Source: Ischnura elegans (taxonomy: Eukaryota; Arthropoda; Insecta; Odonata; Coenagrionidae). From it: a stretch of 64,000 nt of DNA. The position numbers and the translations under genes were made by a program. Shown piece after piece: positions 1-9,938 of this stretch. The notes beneath the pieces are model-generated. The model saw only the letters and a list, made by a program, of their open reading frames with translations, was not told where the DNA came from and searched no databases. The stretch lies in the NCBI RefSeq assembly GCF_921293095.1, contig NC_060253.1, positions 97,047,073-97,111,072 of the forward strand. Direction: 5' to 3'. Position 1 is the first letter of the stretch. Each line of letters starts with the position of its first letter.

Positions 1-401
1 TCCGCCGGCCGGATCCGGCCGCAATGAATTTTCAGAGATTGCCCGATCCCTGCTTGAATGATGTGTGTAGGGCATTTCAAGCACAGCACTCCGTTCTTCA
101 GATGGGACGTTAAGCCGTGGTCCTCCTGGTGTCTTTCGTTAAGAGCAGACTAATGCCAACGCCGGGTTTCTCTCCAACCTTCCTTCCATACCCTTCTCTC
201 ATGGCGAAAATGACCTCAGTTCTAGGTATCGGACGTATAACAAAGGTGATGTTATAGGATTATGCTTTCAGTGTCCTCCTGAAAGATGCCTTTTCTTAAT
301 TTGTCAAGCAAGAGTAATGTAAGCACCTTTTTTAATTCAGAAGAAACATTTAAACTGCCGTTTGGGTGCGTACTAGGAGCACTTTAAATACATCACTGTT
401 C

Positions 402-549
402 AGATGATGTCTCCATGCTTTTGGGTTTCACCGCCTGGGTTTTTCTTTGCGACAATTTCGACCTGAAGACGCCGGTTGGAATACCGGAGAAACTGTCGTC
501 GCAAAGAAAATCCACGCGGTGAAAACCAAGAAGCATGGACACATCATCT
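402..549. repeat. Foldback repeat with hammerhead-like centre
   Basis: Two arms of about 55-60 bp pair with each other: AGATGATGTCTCCATGCTT at 402 and its near complement ending in ACATCATCT at 549, continuing inward through the TTTCACCG...TTTCTTTGC and GCAAAGAAA...CGGTGAAA segments. The unpaired centre holds CTGAAGA (463-469), a CCGG...CCGG hairpin, then GAAAC (489-493), TGTC and GTC (498-500). The arms make the whole unit one long hairpin. The repeat class is unknown. Confidence 0.6.
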
Positions 550-989
550 AGACAACGCCGCGGAAAACTACGCATCAACATGACTGTTCAAAATATTTCT
601 CAAGCATTGCAGGGCCAATCGATGCAAACTGTGGGAAAAGAAGATATTCAAGAATAAGTCACGGTAAATTTCCTGTGATGAAAATTAAGAACAATACCCA
701 GTTTTCAAGGTTGCTACTGTTCCTTGGAGGCCCTGTGCGTAATTGGATTATCGCATTAACACACAGAAACGACATTAGCTTCCACATGCCCCCCACACAA
801 AAGCGAGCGACTAGATGCATTATGCATGGGGCGCCGATTGATGGGCGCCGCGGCGCCAGAGCCAAGGGACACGAGGCCCAGCCCCAGAGAAATATTGCAG
901 GGTGGAGGGGTGAGTTGTCCACCGCTAACGGCCAACGACCCAGCGGTTGTCTTGACGCAACTCACTCCTTTAAAACGTTATGCCAAATA

Positions 990-1584
990 CAGTAGGTTCC
1001 GTTTAATGGGTCCACCGGTTACTTAGGGTAGCCGCTTAATTGAGGCAGATCTTGAAGAACACAACCCAATAGAGGAATATCCCAGAGTATTCTCCGCTTA
1101 ATTGGGACAGTATGCCGCTTTATTGGGCCATAAGTCGGCGACATAGACTCTATACTCGCGACGAAATTAACAGTTTTTGTTTTTCAGAATACTATTTTTT
1201 TTATTTTCCTCCTTTGATATACTCTTATTTTTCACAAATCTTCCTATTCTTGCCCTATTTTGAAAGCTCTTGTTGTTATACTATCCGTAAAAGGACTTAG
1301 TAAAAGACATTCACTCAGCGTCGCCCGAGGCTGTGAAAAATATTTTTTACTAAAAGGGTTATAAATCTTATAAATGATAATAAATTAACTAAACTCGCTG
1401 ATATATTGATCAAATTAATAGTTTAATAAACTTATCTTGCATTATAAACATTCTTTAGTATTATTTCTATCATTTCAACGTTTGTTTATGCCCATATACA
1501 GGATAGTTCGCCTAATTGGGGCAGCCGCTTAATTGGGGCAAAGTGCACAAGTCCCGATATGTCCCAATTAACCGGAATCTACTG
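990..1584. mobile_element. Pogo/Tigger-like MITE with TA target duplication
   Basis: The left end CAGTAGGTTCCGTTTAATGG and the reverse complement of the right end, CAGTAGATTCCGGTTAATTG, are inverted repeats. TA dinucleotides flank both ends (988-989 and 1585-1586). Short CGCTTAATTGGGGCA-like units recur inside near both ends (around 1032, 1097, 1508 and 1528). The length is 595 bp with no transposase frame, so it is non-autonomous. The TIR style and TA duplication point to the pogo/Tc1-mariner group. Confidence 0.7.
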
Positions 1585-2047
1585 TACTTTAATCTTAAGC
1601 GACGTCTATGCCAGGAGTTTCCGGTACAGACATCCAAAAAAATTTTATTTCCTCTCTTGCCGATCATTTCATTCATCAGTAATCTTAAGTATTTTCATCA
1701 GTCCCTTTCAAAGATTTTAAAATTCAGTTTAAATCCTTCAATGATTTTTACCTTTATTCCATTGAGTGTAATTAATTTAATCCCTCCATTACCGTCTCAG
1801 ATCTTTTTATTACCGACTGCCCATTTATTTATTTATGTCATTCTCAGTAAACATCCATGTGCTGAGTCCGTGATGCCTACTCAACGGAGGCTTCGGAAGT
1901 TACATCAGTGGAAGAAGGGAGTTTTCCACACCTGCGACCTCCGGACTTGACTATATACCTTGGCATCACCTAATATGGACTTACCAGTATACATGCAAAT
2001 TATTATTTTATGTCTTTAATACCATCTGTAAAAGCCCTGGCCCGAGG

Positions 2048-2096
2048 GAAGAGTGGACCGGATTGTGGTCCAATCCGGGCCAGGTAAAATAAAAAC
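2048..2096. repeat. Short nested palindrome
   Basis: CCTGGCCCG and CGGGCCAGG form the outer arms of a roughly 50-bp hairpin, with a second GC-rich complementary pair (GGACCGGATT / AATCCGG region) inside. It could be the remnant end of a transposon; no class can be assigned. Confidence 0.35.
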
Positions 2097-2361
2097 CGAA
2101 GTCAAGTCGTCTTTTGAGATCTGTTAACATCAAATTGCGAACAAATTAACAAGTGTTTCTATCAATTTTATAAATAAATTGTATAGTGTAAATTAGATAG
2201 TGTTTAAACATTTTCGTTATTTTTCAGCAAAATATGCGTTCTAAAAATAGGCAAAAGCCATTTTATTTATCTACATTAATGTTTGCAAATTATTGTGGAA
2301 GATGACCGTTGTAGACGTAGGTAGTAGTCGAAGGATCTAAGGTTTTCCGGCGAACAGACTG

Positions 2362-2491
2362 GAGGAAGAGTTCTCGGCTTTCCAGCCGGGTCCAAGGTTT
2401 TTTCAGCACGGACGTTACGAGGGCGAAGTCTGCCATCGCCTTCATGGTGAATCTTGTATCCGGCTGGAAACCCGTGAACTCTTCCTCTAGG
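2362..2491. repeat. Foldback repeat
   Basis: An arm of about 38 bp beginning GAGGAAGAGTTCTCGG at 2363 pairs with a second arm ending CGTGAACTCTTCCTC near 2488; both carry TTCCAGCCGG-type cores. The loop of about 50 bp contains a further hairpin (GGCGA...TCGCC on the minus strand). An apparent minus-strand open frame across it is a by-product of the palindrome. Confidence 0.5.
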
Positions 2492-2832
2492 TAGTAGTTT
2501 TCCCTAGGTTGAGTTACAGAGTTCATGAAGTTGACAAAACGGATAATTTTACGGTTTGCGGAATCATTTATTGCACTTGCGTGTCTAAATTTTTAAAATT
2601 TTCACTAAACAAAAAATAAATGTGAATTGAAAATAAAGTTTTCTTTAAAATGACGTATTGTTCACTATTATGGCATGCACTGAAGTCCAGATATAAATTT
2701 TCGAAGTACAGCGGCACATCATTTTGACGCCTACAATAATACAAGGTAGGTCGTTCCCATGACCACAATGAGTCCGTTCATCGCATGGCGTCACTGGAAA
2801 AGATAAATTCGCACTTTTTCATTATTAATGAT

Positions 2833-3765
2833 TGGTGATACGTGAAAATCGCATATGCGAGGAATGCGATACACGTGAATAAATGCGGTGTAGACGCGAT
2901 GACTGGACTTTCATGATATTTAAACCGTAAATTTGCCTTTTCGATGGCAAAATTCGAAAATTCAGTACCAAGCCCATCCCTCGCTAAGTCACTGAACGTT
3001 GGGCCTTACTGCTTCATGGATGGTTACTTGTATTTTCATCGGCAGCCTAGAGAGGTTGAGAAAGAACCCTGGTAGCTTCTGCGATGTCAAGCAAATATTT
3101 CTTTCCATCTGCCTAGAGAAAACTGAGTTTGGTAATGCTGCACTCCACAAAATCTGGACACCAGTTGGTACCGTGGATGTTGAGAGGTTTTTCAGCTAGT
3201 AGAATCTAATTGTGACTGAGAGATGCAACCGGTTTAACCCTTTCTAACCCAGAGCTTCATCAGAGAGAAATCAGGTTTCAAGATTTTTAATTTTGAAACT
3301 TTGAAAATTTTGCTCTCGATCATAATTATCGTGGCAGCTAAATTTTCCATCATTACAATGTACACCAAAAAATAATACGTAGTTTGGATATTCCTGAAAT
3401 AGAACAGGAAATGTATACACTTTAGATGTTGCTTAGAAGCAACATTGGGTTATAATGGGTCAAGGAAGAAAGTTTTGAAACTTGTTCAATGTCGATGTTA
3501 TACTAGTGTAAATGATATTCAAGCAACTAATATCATTTTTAATTATTCACTTTATGTCTTAGTCCTTAATTTATTATTATTATACCCCATAATTAGTTAA
3601 AATATTCCATATTTTTTCAAATAACTGCTTTTCATCACACTTTGTCGTCTACTACTAGCGCTACATTATGAAAATAAAGAAAAAAATAGATGCTACAAAG
3701 TGCAATTAACTGCAATTGAAAGTGCTGTAAAATTAAAATGAAAGTGCTATTTTCACGTATCTCTA
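2833..3765 (+). mobile_element. hAT-family transposon copy with transposase remnant
   Basis: The left end TGGTGATACGTGAAAATCGC and the right end, which reads TAGAGATACGTGAAAATAGC on the minus strand, are near-identical terminal inverted repeats. They match the TIRs of the 478-bp MITE at 25022. The flanking octamers TTAATGAT and ACAATGAT agree at 6 of 8 positions, consistent with an aged 8-bp hAT target duplication. The 933-bp copy is internally deleted and holds the end of a transposase gene (see the pseudogene entry). Confidence 0.7.
2999..3250 (+). pseudogene. hAT transposase C-terminal (dimerisation) fragment
   Basis: The + strand frame reads ...HKIWTPVGTVDVERFFS followed by two stop codons (about 3197-3202), and similarity continues as NLIVTERCNRF. 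The PV.TVDVER.FS...T.RR.N pattern is the conserved hATC C-terminal segment of hAT transposases, normally the last 60-80 residues. The catalytic DDE part is absent. Stops and loss of the N-terminal part make it a dead copy, but its place inside matching TIRs shows which gene family mobilised these ends. Confidence 0.6.
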
Positions 3766-4647
3766 ACAATGATGTATGGACGAAAGGAGCATTGTCACCT
3801 AAGTTGGGGATGAAAGCTCTGATAATTTCAACGTCAGAACGGAGTCAGGGATTATATGTATAAAATTGTATTGACAAATGAATCGTATTGTCCCGGATAG
3901 TCATTATTACCAACCCTAGATCCATTCTGCCAGCATGTAATGGGAAGGAGGGAACGTCCACGGGACTGAGAGGTGACTTGCAAATCAAGAGACGCGCTGC
4001 GCGGCTGGTTGCAGAGAGGCAGGTGGCGAGCGGCGGGCGCCTTTGAGGCAGCGTTTCATGAAGAAATCGAGATACGAAAAAACGGTCGAATATAATGCTC
4101 CAAAATATTGCACCATGAAAATCATGTTTACCGTGGATAACCTTTTATCTGGGTCGAAAAACTCAAAATTCAAAAAACTCCATTTAGGCCCTTCAGGCGC
4201 CTCAGGCACGGCTATCCGACGTCGCAGTAACCTGGAAATTTTCTAATATTTTTTTATTACCAATACGCACATTTTGAGTTCACGAATTTTTAAATCGGAT
4301 AATTTTTAAAAAATAGGCGCCGGCCTCGTGGATCATCAATTGCGCGCTCCAGTTTTGTGGTAGGTCCCCACTGCCATTCACCCCAGAGGTGGCTGTCAGG
4401 GTAATATGCACATTTTTCTACCGTTTCAACCCTAAGACTATTATAAAAAACTCCCAACGCACACACAAAGTTTAAAAATTGGTAGACAATCTGTCAGGTA
4501 TGTGGTTGATGTTCTAATACCTAATGTTCTGATACCCTACGCCTAATGAGACGGTTTGGGAAATAGTCTGCATCCATATGAAACCGTACAAGTCATCCGA
4601 TGGGTGATCTAATTGGATCGGATAAATATCACTCGACCAGCCATATT

Positions 4648-5170
4648 CGGAATCGCACGGTCATTCCCACCGTCCATTTTTTCATCACTTACTTTTTCCG
4701 TCGCTTTTCGCACCATTACGGATTTCCACTGCTCGTTGTTGCACGGCCTGCATTAGAGAAATCTATCCATTCTTCAGGTTTGACAATCCAGTTCTAGTTG
4801 TGCTCAAAATTTTCAACTCAATATGTGTTGGTAAGTTCAATGTTTACTACTGCTATTCCTTAGAAAGCTAATCGTTTATTTGCAATCGCTGTTAGCGGTC
4901 CTGCGCTATTATTGGCTGAAAGACGAGGCCAATTATGATTTCATCGATGGGAAAATAGGTTTCACGAGTGATGAAAAGAGGGTTGGTACTTCTGCTCCCT
5001 CGAGCCATCGCGAGGAATTACCGTTTCACGCATTGATTTTCCTCGAGGAATAGAAATCACATTCCTTTTCCCATCACTAGTCATGTCCCTTTTTCCGTCG
5101 CTGAAACTATCGCTGATACCGCCTTTCATCCAATCAGAGCACACAAACGCATACAGTGATTGTGACGTCA
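4648..5170. repeat. Degenerate copy of the GAATCAC-TIR MITE family, partly duplicated in inverse
   Basis: It starts GGAATCGCACGGTCATT and shares the internal string TTAGCGGTCCTGCG...TGGCTGAAAGACG with copies at 39888 and 59981. Its right half (about 5050-5165) is an inverted copy of the left part (about 4895-5045): GATTGGATGAAAGGC and CAGCGATAGTTTCAGCGA are read on the minus strand. The right terminus is not clear. Confidence 0.5.
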
Positions 5171-5205
5171 CACTTTGCTCTTAATTGAACGAGAGTTATA
5201 AATAC

Positions 5206-5703
5206 TAGGAATGAATAGATTCAAAATATCGATTCTCGATTCCACCGATTATCGGGCTCGGAATTGGCATCGAGAATCGATCTCCTGAAATCGAATCCGA
5301 TTCCATCGATTACAGGAAAATAAATATTTTGAACATAGACCAGCTTGGGGTATAAAGACTGCCACACACCTGAGCCATTGTGCACTATGCATTATTAAGT
5401 TAACAATTTATGTCTGAAACAGTAAAAATGTTTATTATGTTATTAAATCTGTGGATATATTGCTATAATAATGATAATTATTCGCTTTTTCAATAAATAT
5501 AACTTTTAGACCTTTTAATTGCCTTCGTTAATTTATTTCATTTGATTCTTAAATTTTAATGACTGCAATGCTACAGAAAAATCAATATCCCAACCTTTAA
5601 GTATGAATAAGAATCGATGTAATTGGATTCGGGAATCGGGAATCGATTAAAAAAATCGGAGATGGAATCTGAATCGAAAACAAGTGGAATCGACTCATCC
5701 CTA
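5206..5703. mobile_element. hAT-like MITE (TAGGRATGA ends)
   Basis: The left end TAGGAATGAATAGATTC and the right end, read on the minus strand as TAGGGATGAGTCGATTC, are inverted repeats. Subterminal AATCGATTC-type repeats lie just inside both ends. The TAGGG start is typical of hAT-type MITEs. The flanking octamers ATAAATAC and ATAATTTG agree at only 5 of 8 positions, so the target duplication is not proven. No coding capacity. Confidence 0.5.
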
Positions 5704-5937
5704 ATAATTTGAGTGAATAAGCGATAGAAAAGAAGGCGGTAGGAATGACTGCGTGATTTAGAAATTGATGGGTTTAGCGATCACTCTCTTTGTCCCTGAA
5801 AACCTGTCGCTGGGGCTATAGCTCTGAGGAATGAAAAAAATGATAGTGTGACTTTGGTTTTCTCGGCATTGTGTTGAGAGGTTCAATCAAAAACCCCTCG
5901 GAGGGTTGAGTTTGTACGGCTCAGACAGGGTTCTTCA

Positions 5938-6889
5938 ATATAAAAGATTTAACTTTCTCCCGGCAAATGGCTGACGTAGGTAAATAGTAATCGCGTTTCC
6001 ATCCGAGCATAGGTCCTCTATAATTGCCGACGCGACGTTTCGATGAATGAATAGGGTGGTTTCCTATTATTTTTTTATTGCCTAAATCGAAAGATTATTA
6101 CTCCTGGAGTACGAATTTCACACTTTTAGATTTTTAAATGACGGTATGTATTTTTTGCGATTAAATGAAAAGTGAAAATTTTCAAGCGCGCGAAAACGCG
6201 ATGGCTAAGTATGAATGCTGGGAAAACCCCGTGTGACGTCGTTCTGGTTCCCGCTGCCACCGTGTGAGGTGACCTTGGGGCGAGGCTTTGAGCGCTGATA
6301 AGATGCAGGATGCTAGCAGGTAGCAGAGTACCCTGCTAGCTTGTAGCGCTTGGCTTAAATAAGGATTATTAATACCTTATCAAACGAAGAAAACTCTCCG
6401 ACCATAGGCAGTTTTAATAGGTGATTATTTAGGCATGTTTCCCTGAGCTCTGTGCCTCATGCATGCATTGGTAATCTCAGACGATGTAAAACTCCCATCT
6501 ACTCGTATAGAAACTAGGTTCCTGTGACGTCACGTGGAGTGGCATCGCATGGGCGCCAATCTGGCCTTTTTCAAATGCGGTTAAAAATTGACCATTAGCA
6601 AAATTAACTAACTCATTACTAACTTTGAGGTATCCCATTATAAGTTTTCTATTAAACATTAAAATTCATATAAACTGGGATTTCTAAAACCAAATAATTT
6701 GTATATTATGAATACACTGATGATGGGCAACGAATCGCAATCAATGCCTTTCGTTTTATTTGATGAAGACATCGTCGGATCGGATCCTATAGGTGGATGC
6801 ATTTTTGCTTGAGAAGACTTCTCTCGGATGGAAACGCGAGAACTGTTTACGTCAGACATTCGCCGGGAGAAAGTGAAATCTTTTGTATT
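5938..6889. repeat. Older inverted-repeat element interrupted by a TA-MITE
   Basis: Arms of about 65 bp at 5938-6006 and 6823-6889 are inverted copies of each other; both contain ACTTTCTCCCGGC, CTGACGTA and CGCGTTTCCATCCGAG. Between them lies the TA-MITE at 6054. A second, shorter inverted pair, CTATAGGTGGATG (6788) and CATCCACCTATAG (ending 6920), overlaps the right arm. No coding frame; class unknown. Confidence 0.5.
6054..6768 (+). mobile_element. TA-MITE copy A (GGGTGGTTTCC ends)
   Basis: It begins GGGTGGTTTCCTATTATT directly after TA (6052-6053) and follows the two other copies (49161 and 61597) along its length, including a GTGACGTCACGTGGAGTGG segment near 6523. It carries about 75 extra bases near 6595-6670 that the other two lack. 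The right terminus is broken: similarity stops at TGATGAAGAC without the expected GAAACTACCC. Confidence 0.65.
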
Positions 6890-7006
6890 GACTTCTCAGC
6901 AGAAACTCATCCACCTATAGCATCCGTCCTCACCTGAGGGTCACACTATATAAACGTTGACACTCGATAACTGGCATCAACCGCCCTGATGGCGATGAAT
7001 ATTTTA

Positions 7007-7650
7007 CATCTACATCTACATAATACCCTGCGAGACACATCTGGGGTGTTAGGCAGGGGGTGACAAATCACCAACATGCAGCATGCAAGAGGACCACATG
7101 CACACCGCACGGTCAAAGAAATATTACGCACACTAGCAAAATATACATGCTTATTCATAAAAAAATTCTATTGGTTAGTAGATAATTCCTAGAGCAAATA
7201 CATGCAAGGTTAGCACTATGAAAAAACATGCAATGAGTGATCCTAGCGAGTGACGCCATTAATCCTATCGATTGAGACAACGTTGCTATCCTTAATAATA
7301 TGAGGGAAGAATGACTTTTTAAATCTCTCTGTTTTGCAGTCTATTTCTTTTATTTTATTCTCATGACCGCGTCTACTATAGTGCGATGGTAAACGAAGGA
7401 TATGATTCACGTCGTCTGGGAAAATATCTTCTTCGAATTTCCTGAGTAAGTTAAGCCTATACTTCGATCTACGCTCCTGTAAAGATTCCCATCCTAACTC
7501 GTGTAACACACTTAAAACGCTGCACTTTTTGTCGTATTTCATCGAAACGTTGGCAATGATGGAGACGGAGGATCTAACCCGTGAACTGTTTAAGTCAGGA
7601 TGATTCAAACTTGAATACTCACTGTCAGGGATGCCTGGGGCGGTCATTAT
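7007..7650 (-). mobile_element. 5'-truncated LINE (L2/CR1-like), copy A1
   Basis: The minus strand encodes the end of a reverse-transcriptase polyprotein (LHELGWESLQERRSKYRLN...DDVNHILRLPS...HENKIKEIDCKTERF...IDRINGV), stop at 7243. It is followed by a 3'UTR and a 3' end in GATGTAGATGTA repeats (plus strand TACATCTACATCTACA at 7006-7020). The same tail is found at 29690, 40466 and 42363. The 5' part is lost upstream of LHELGWESL. Typical end-truncated non-LTR insertion, not functional. Confidence 0.75.
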
Positions 7651-8124
7651 CTGCCATGCGGCTATTTGGCAACCTGTCCTTGCGGAGCCTTATCAGTGAG
7701 CGATAGCGGTCGTTGGCATTGCCCGTCAGTGACAATTTGCATCACGGTCGGGTTGCGCTCAGGAACGCAATCGTTGTATAGAAGACGAGGATGTTTGTCT
7801 GTTTATCCTAAGCAGGGGAATCAAGAGAGGGGAGACTCGGACATGCCAGCCTAATCACCGAGATACTCATTATCCAGATGATGCATCATGCAACGGCGGC
7901 GAAATCTCTTGCCAAAAATTTCAAGACGCAGCAGAGCCAGAATTCCCGAAAAGATGAGTAGCTGCGAAAGTCTTCGACAACAATGACTCATTTCAGACTG
8001 GGACGTCTTCGCCTAGAAATTTTCATGGTAGCTGTAATAAGTCGACCGTTTCAACATTTACTATTGTCTCGAATAAAAAAACTACCTCAATGATAATATA
8101 TTAAAGGAAAATTTGGATGTTTTA

Positions 8125-8600
8125 GATCATCATCAAAGGTCTACAATCCTAAGATTGGTTTGGCGCAGCTCTCCATTTTGCTCTCCCATCCGCTAGTCTT
8201 TCATAGCGCCGTATTTTATTTTGTTTTACATCCTTTATAACATGTCCTATGTAACTCATTCGGGGCCTTCCCTTGCCCTTCTTCCCTTCCGCCTGTCCTC
8301 CTACGATCGTTTTAACGTTGAAATAGTTCATCTAGTAAATCATTCATCTACGATTGTTTAAATCATTCCTCAAAATGTGGCCGACTAAGTTGTCCCGTAT
8401 TCTGCTTAAGGTTTTCAGAAGACTTCTCTTTTCCTCCACTATTCTTAGCACTTCCGTATTACTTACACGATCGATCCATCTCATCTTCATCATTTTTCGG
8501 TATATTTTTCGAATACCATATTTCGAATGCTTCCACTCTTGACTTCTTTGCACCTGTCGAAGTGCAAGCCTCGCTCTCATAGAGGAACATGCGCCTTACG
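8125..8600 (-). mobile_element. LINE 3' fragment, RTE-like family B, copy B1
   Basis: Minus-strand reading in two frames: RWIDRVSNTEVLRIVEEKRSLLKTL then NLVGHILRND, then KTIVGGQAEGKKGKGRPRMSYIGHVIKD and WRAAPNQS. These are the conserved last segments (IGH.LRH...GKRGRGRPR...W) of an RTE-like LINE polyprotein. The 3' end lies in a GATGATGAT-type tail at about 8128. Frameshifted and truncated. Related copies lie at 43428 and 45836. Confidence 0.65.
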
Positions 8601-9744
8601 TTACATCTGATGAATTGCCTCCTCACTTCTGTTCTTGTACTTCATGTGCATTTAATGTACCGGAAAATTTTAATAGAAGTTCACTCTAATCCGCCTTATA
8701 ATTCTAAGATTGAAGTGTAGGCTGTAAACAAAAAATACTTAAAAGAGGACCCATCTCTTCCTCACGATCGATCGTCTTTTGTCAATTTTGGTGACGTATC
8801 ACTCATTTCAAAATATAAGGCAATCATTCCGAAATTATTCGGGTACTTAAAGTGGACTTTTGACTGCAATTGCCTATACTTAAAAAATAAAATGAATGTG
8901 TGCCGTAGAAAAGATTTGGGAAAATACGAAAGGAATCATTGGCACTATGATTGAGAGTGTCATATTGATACAAAACAAATCTCTATGCAAGGCTAGTTTT
9001 TATTAACACATTATTGGATACATATGACAAAAGTAATCTGTAATTATAATACCAATGATACTTATTCAATTTTCCATACTTTTCTTTACAGAGCGAGAAA
9101 ATACCGAGTCTAAATTTTCAAAATTGAGACACAAGAAAATTTAGGCTAATGTATATGCCACGACCATTTCAAGATGATAGATAAGTTTTAAAATTACTCA
9201 TAATTTTGACAAGGTTAACTTTAAATACGTTTGGTGACGTTAAATTTAAATGCGTTACGAAAAATGATTTGATGACGTATTTAAATATTAACTACGTAAC
9301 CAAAAAAGACCGTTCGTTCGGGCGTCCTCTTAACTCATTCAACGGATTACAATACAACGCATCGAGGCAGGACAATTAGGGTTCGTACACACTTCCGTCC
9401 GCAAACACGCTTCTCCTATTTCGGGTGCGTAATCGTACTCTACCCACCAACTCCTCGACAGCCATCTCCTCTATCAGTTCTAGTCTTGTCCTCCGCAAAC
9501 AGGCGACCGTCCGGTTGCAGCCGTGACCTTCGGCCCCGTGACGACGCGCGATTGTCCAACCGGTTGTTGCCGTGCTTCACATGTAAACGACGAAAGGATG
9601 CGAAACGCAACGGGAAAACCATCTTCCGAGATTATTACTTCTACATGTCCATTTGAGCCACCTCAAGGGAATATATTTACTGGAAGGGAGAGCAAAATAT
9701 AGGCTAAATATTCAGTAAATACGGAGAAGGATTTTTTTCAGACA

Positions 9745-9892
9745 AAGAGAAAAATATCCTTCGCACTATCGTAATTGTGATAACGAGAAGATAATAAAGG
9801 AAATAGACTGCGAAACTGATATAAAATGTCTTTCTTACCTCGCATGGGATGGCAACCATGTCTCGATTAATAAAATTAATGGTGTCAATCGC
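9745..9892 (+). mobile_element. LINE C-terminal fragment in + orientation
   Basis: The + strand reads CDNEKIIKEIDCETD...CLSY...GNHVSINKINGVNR and a stop at about 9890. This is the same ending (HENKIKEIDCKTERF...VSIDRINGVAR) as the minus-strand LINE copies at 7243 and 40717. Only about 45 codons are recognisable. It abuts the 3' end of the mariner pseudogene on the other strand. Confidence 0.55.
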
Positions 9893-9938
9893 TAGGGCGA
9901 ATCATTTAATATGCTTATCTTTCCATTTTTCTAAAATT

